NCBI GenBank assembly: GCA_025450375.1
Contig: JANWHO010000183.1
Location: forward strand, 1-6,524
From: Chloroflexota bacterium
GTDB taxonomy: Bacteria; Chloroflexota; UBA5177; JANWHV01
Direction: 5' to 3'
Length of the DNA stretch: 6,524 bases
Shown here: positions 5,082 to 6,524 of the stretch, piece after piece
Position numbering within the stretch: the stretch's first letter is position 1
How the letters are laid out: each line of letters opens with the position of its first letter
Translations under genes and position numbers: made by a program
Notes under the pieces: model-generated
The model's database searches: none
The model's input: the letters and a program-made list of their open reading frames with translations, nothing else
Told to the model about the DNA's origin: nothing

Positions 5082-6050
5082 TCAACTACTCCAGCGGTGC
5101 TCCTCCGGGTCCTCGCTGGTGGGCGTTATCGTGGCCAGCTCTTCCCAGCAGGCGTCGGGGATTGGCTGCTCGGCCCAGGCGACGGTTTCGGCCAGCCGCT
5201 CCGGTTTGGTGATCCCCACGATGGTGCTGGTGATCCGCGGGTCACGGGTGGAGAATTGCAAGGCGGCGGCGCCCAGCGGCACCCCGTGGCGGGCGCAGAT
5301 GCTTTCCAGGGCGCGGGCGCGCTCCAGCAACTCACCCTCGGCGCCTTGGTAGGCGTAGCGCGGCCAGGCGACGGTGCCCTTGGCCAGGATACCGCTGCCA
5401 TAAGGGGCGGCGTTGATCGCGGCGATGTTCCGCCTCCGGCACAGGTCCCAGAGGGGGTTGGCGCTGGTGTTGAGGAGGGTGTAGCGGTTGTGCGAGAGCA
5501 CCGCCTCGAACAGGCCCAGCTCGGCGTAGCGGAGAAGTAGCGAGATGGGTCCACCGGCGACCCCCAGAGCGCCGATCAGCCCCTCGTCCTGGCAGCGCCG
5601 CAACGCTTCCACGGCGCCGCCGGGGCCGGTGAGTTCGGTGAAATCACCGCGTTCGGGATCGTGCAGGTAGACCAACTGCAAGCGTTCCAGTCCGAGCAGC
5701 CGCAGGCTGCGTTCCACTCCCCGGCGAATGGTGCCGGCGCTGAAGTCGTTGGTGCGCGGGTCGCGGTCGGCCTTGGTGGCCAGGACGAAGCCGTCCGGCA
5801 GGCCGCCAATTTCGCGCAGGACGCTGCCGATGCGCCGCTCGCTTTCACCCTCGCCATAGATGGAAGCGGTGTCGAGAAAGGGAATTGGGCCGGAAAGGAT
5901 CGCGCGGATGGTGGCCAGGGCCTGCTCCTCCGCCACCTCATAAACGTAGGCTTCGGGCATATTGCCCAGGGCGGCGGCGCCAATGCAGAGCGCGGGAACG
6001 CGGAGAGTGGTGTGGCCAAGGGGGCGCGGGACCAGGGCGGATGTACTCAT
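5082..6050 (-). CDS. Aldo/keto reductase, similar to D-threo-aldose 1-dehydrogenase / L-fucose dehydrogenase types
   Basis: The product has 322 residues and the fold of the aldo/keto reductase barrel. The catalytic tetrad is visible: D60 and Y65 in FLDTASIYGEGESERRIG, K93 in LATKADRD, and H130 in VYLHDPERGDF. The C-terminal part has ALQFSTRDPRITSTIVGI (263-280), the region near the NADP(H)-binding loop. The opening RPLGHTTLRVPALCIGAAALGN, and ALATIRAIL before the first catalytic block, resemble the sugar-oxidising aldose dehydrogenase group (D-threo-aldose, L-fucose). The likely reaction is NAD(P)-linked oxidation or reduction of a sugar or sugar-like aldehyde in the cytoplasm. I chose the ATG at 6050: it overlaps the epimerase stop as ATGA and has AAGGAA (minus strand, 6064-6059) 8 bases upstream. 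The open frame reaches back to 6275, but that part lies over the epimerase in another frame. The substrate is uncertain. Confidence 0.88.
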   Translation of the reverse strand: MSTSALVPRPLGHTTLRVPALCIGAAALGNMPEAYVYEVAEEQALATIRAILSGPIPFLDTASIYGEGESERRIGSVLREIGGLPDGFVLATKADRDPRTNDFSAGTIRRGVERSLRLLGLERLQLVYLHDPERGDFTELTGPGGAVEALRRCQDEGLIGALGVAGGPISLLLRYAELGLFEAVLSHNRYTLLNTSANPLWDLCRRRNIAAINAAPYGSGILAKGTVAWPRYAYQGAEGELLERARALESICARHGVPLGAAALQFSTRDPRITSTIVGITKPERLAETVAWAEQPIPDACWEELATITPTSEDPEEHRWSS

Positions 6051-6524
6051 GAGACATGTTCCTTGAACCACTCCACGGTCTTGCCCAACCCCTCGCTGAA
6101 CGAGACTTCTGGCCGCCAGCCCAGCCGCGCGGCGGCGCGGGCGGGGTCGAAACGGTTGGCGCGGGGGTCGCCGGGCCGCCGCGGCTGCCAGTCGATCGGC
6201 GCCTCGAATCCAGTGAGTTCCACCAGGCCCCGGTACAGGTCGTTCACCGATGTTTCCACGCCGGTCCCGATACACAGCCGCTCCTGATCGGCGGTGGTGA
6301 GCGCCAGCAGATTGGCCCGTGCCACGTCGCCCACATAGACATAATCTCTGGTTTGATCGCCGTCCCAGAAGATAGTGACTCCCTGTCGGCTAAGGAAGCG
6401 GCTGACGAAAATCGCCACCACCCCGGCCTCACCGTTGGGATCCTGGCGCGGACCGTAGACATTGCCATAGCGGAGGGCGGTGTAAGCGAGTCCGCGTTCG
6501 TTGTGCCAGAAGCGGAGGTAGTGC
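6047..6524 (-). CDS. NAD-dependent sugar-nucleotide epimerase/dehydratase (extended SDR), C-terminal part, runs off the right edge
   Basis: The last 158 residues are present (first full codon at 6523-6521). Motifs fit the extended SDR family of UDP-glucose 4-epimerase-like enzymes: YTALRYGNVYGPRQDPNGEAG-type strand and loop (residues 14-34 of the visible part), DQTRDYVYVGDVARAN (56-71), a nucleotide-sugar end region GVETSVNDLY (88-97), and RPGDPRANRFDPARA then LGWRP (116-138). The HYLRFWHNERG start of the visible part normally comes just after the catalytic YxxxK, which is therefore outside the window, as is the Rossmann GxxGxxG. The enzyme would use bound NAD to epimerise or dehydrate a nucleotide sugar for glycan synthesis. 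It is translationally coupled to the aldo/keto reductase by ATGA. A GTG at 6421 could be mistaken for a start, but the family homology continues upstream of it. Confidence 0.92.
   Translation of the reverse strand, partial: HYLRFWHNERGLAYTALRYGNVYGPRQDPNGEAGVVAIFVSRFLSRQGVTIFWDGDQTRDYVYVGDVARANLLALTTADQERLCIGTGVETSVNDLYRGLVELTGFEAPIDWQPRRPGDPRANRFDPARAAARLGWRPEVSFSEGLGKTVEWFKEHVS

Noticed and set aside
5000..5212. Plus-strand 70-codon open frame between the IS and the aldo/keto reductase
   Set aside because: Most of it is antisense to the reductase 3' end and no family or hydrophobic pattern is seen; the AAGGGG upstream is weak support by itself.
6051..6275. N-terminal extension of the aldo/keto reductase
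   Set aside because: These 75 codons overlap the well-conserved epimerase C-terminus in another frame, while the ATG at 6050 has a ribosome-binding site and starts the family-like sequence.
5661..6287. Plus-strand open frame of 208 codons opposite the aldo/keto reductase and epimerase
   Set aside because: It crosses the junction of two well-supported minus-strand genes and shows no recognisable domain.

Overview
The window is GC-rich bacterial DNA. The glycosyltransferase N-terminus at the left edge, the epimerase/aldo-keto reductase pair at the right edge, the selB gene and the MNT/HEPN pair together suggest a Chloroflexota-like bacterium, perhaps of the Thermomicrobia/Sphaerobacter type. 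That is inferred from protein style only; no marker gene here proves it.

Layout. On the minus strand at the left edge is the first part of a group 4-type glycosyltransferase (1-188). A divergent intergenic region (189-400) holds a possible promoter, a two-codon open frame and a perfect 9-bp inverted repeat. It leads into a small two-helix membrane protein with a Pro/Arg-rich tail (401-817, plus strand). The last 90 bases of that gene are antisense to the 3' end of selB (728-2767, minus strand), the selenocysteine-specific elongation factor. The selB linker region carries three copies of a CCGGCYGAGGCCGG repeat. Divergent from selB is a two-gene minimal-nucleotidyltransferase/HEPN toxin-antitoxin module (mntA 2873-3163, hepT 3160-3513, ATGA overlap).

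The last codons of hepT are interrupted by a complete IS1380-family insertion sequence (3509-4927, 1419 bp). It has imperfect terminal inverted repeats starting with CCT, a 4-bp target duplication TTAG, and an intact 437-residue transposase. Removing the element and one TTAG copy restores a hepT frame that runs seven codons further to a TGA at 4952-4954. The present hepT stop codon is supplied by the left end of the element. The stretch 4955-5081 shows no convincing gene or terminator.

The right part is a minus-strand operon read from the right edge: a partial NAD-dependent sugar epimerase/dehydratase (6047-6524) followed, with an ATGA overlap, by an aldo/keto reductase (5082-6050).

How the parts work together: the epimerase and reductase probably act on sugars or sugar nucleotides, and with the glycosyltransferase they give the flanks a carbohydrate theme. 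SelB serves selenoprotein synthesis, but no selA, selC, selD or selenoprotein gene is visible here. MntA and HepT form a self-contained toxin-antitoxin unit. I found no convincing wholly new system. The strongest points for a second look are the insertion that re-wrote the hepT C-terminus, the hairpin over the transposase start, the out-of-frame repeat in the selB linker, and the structured leader of the small membrane protein.
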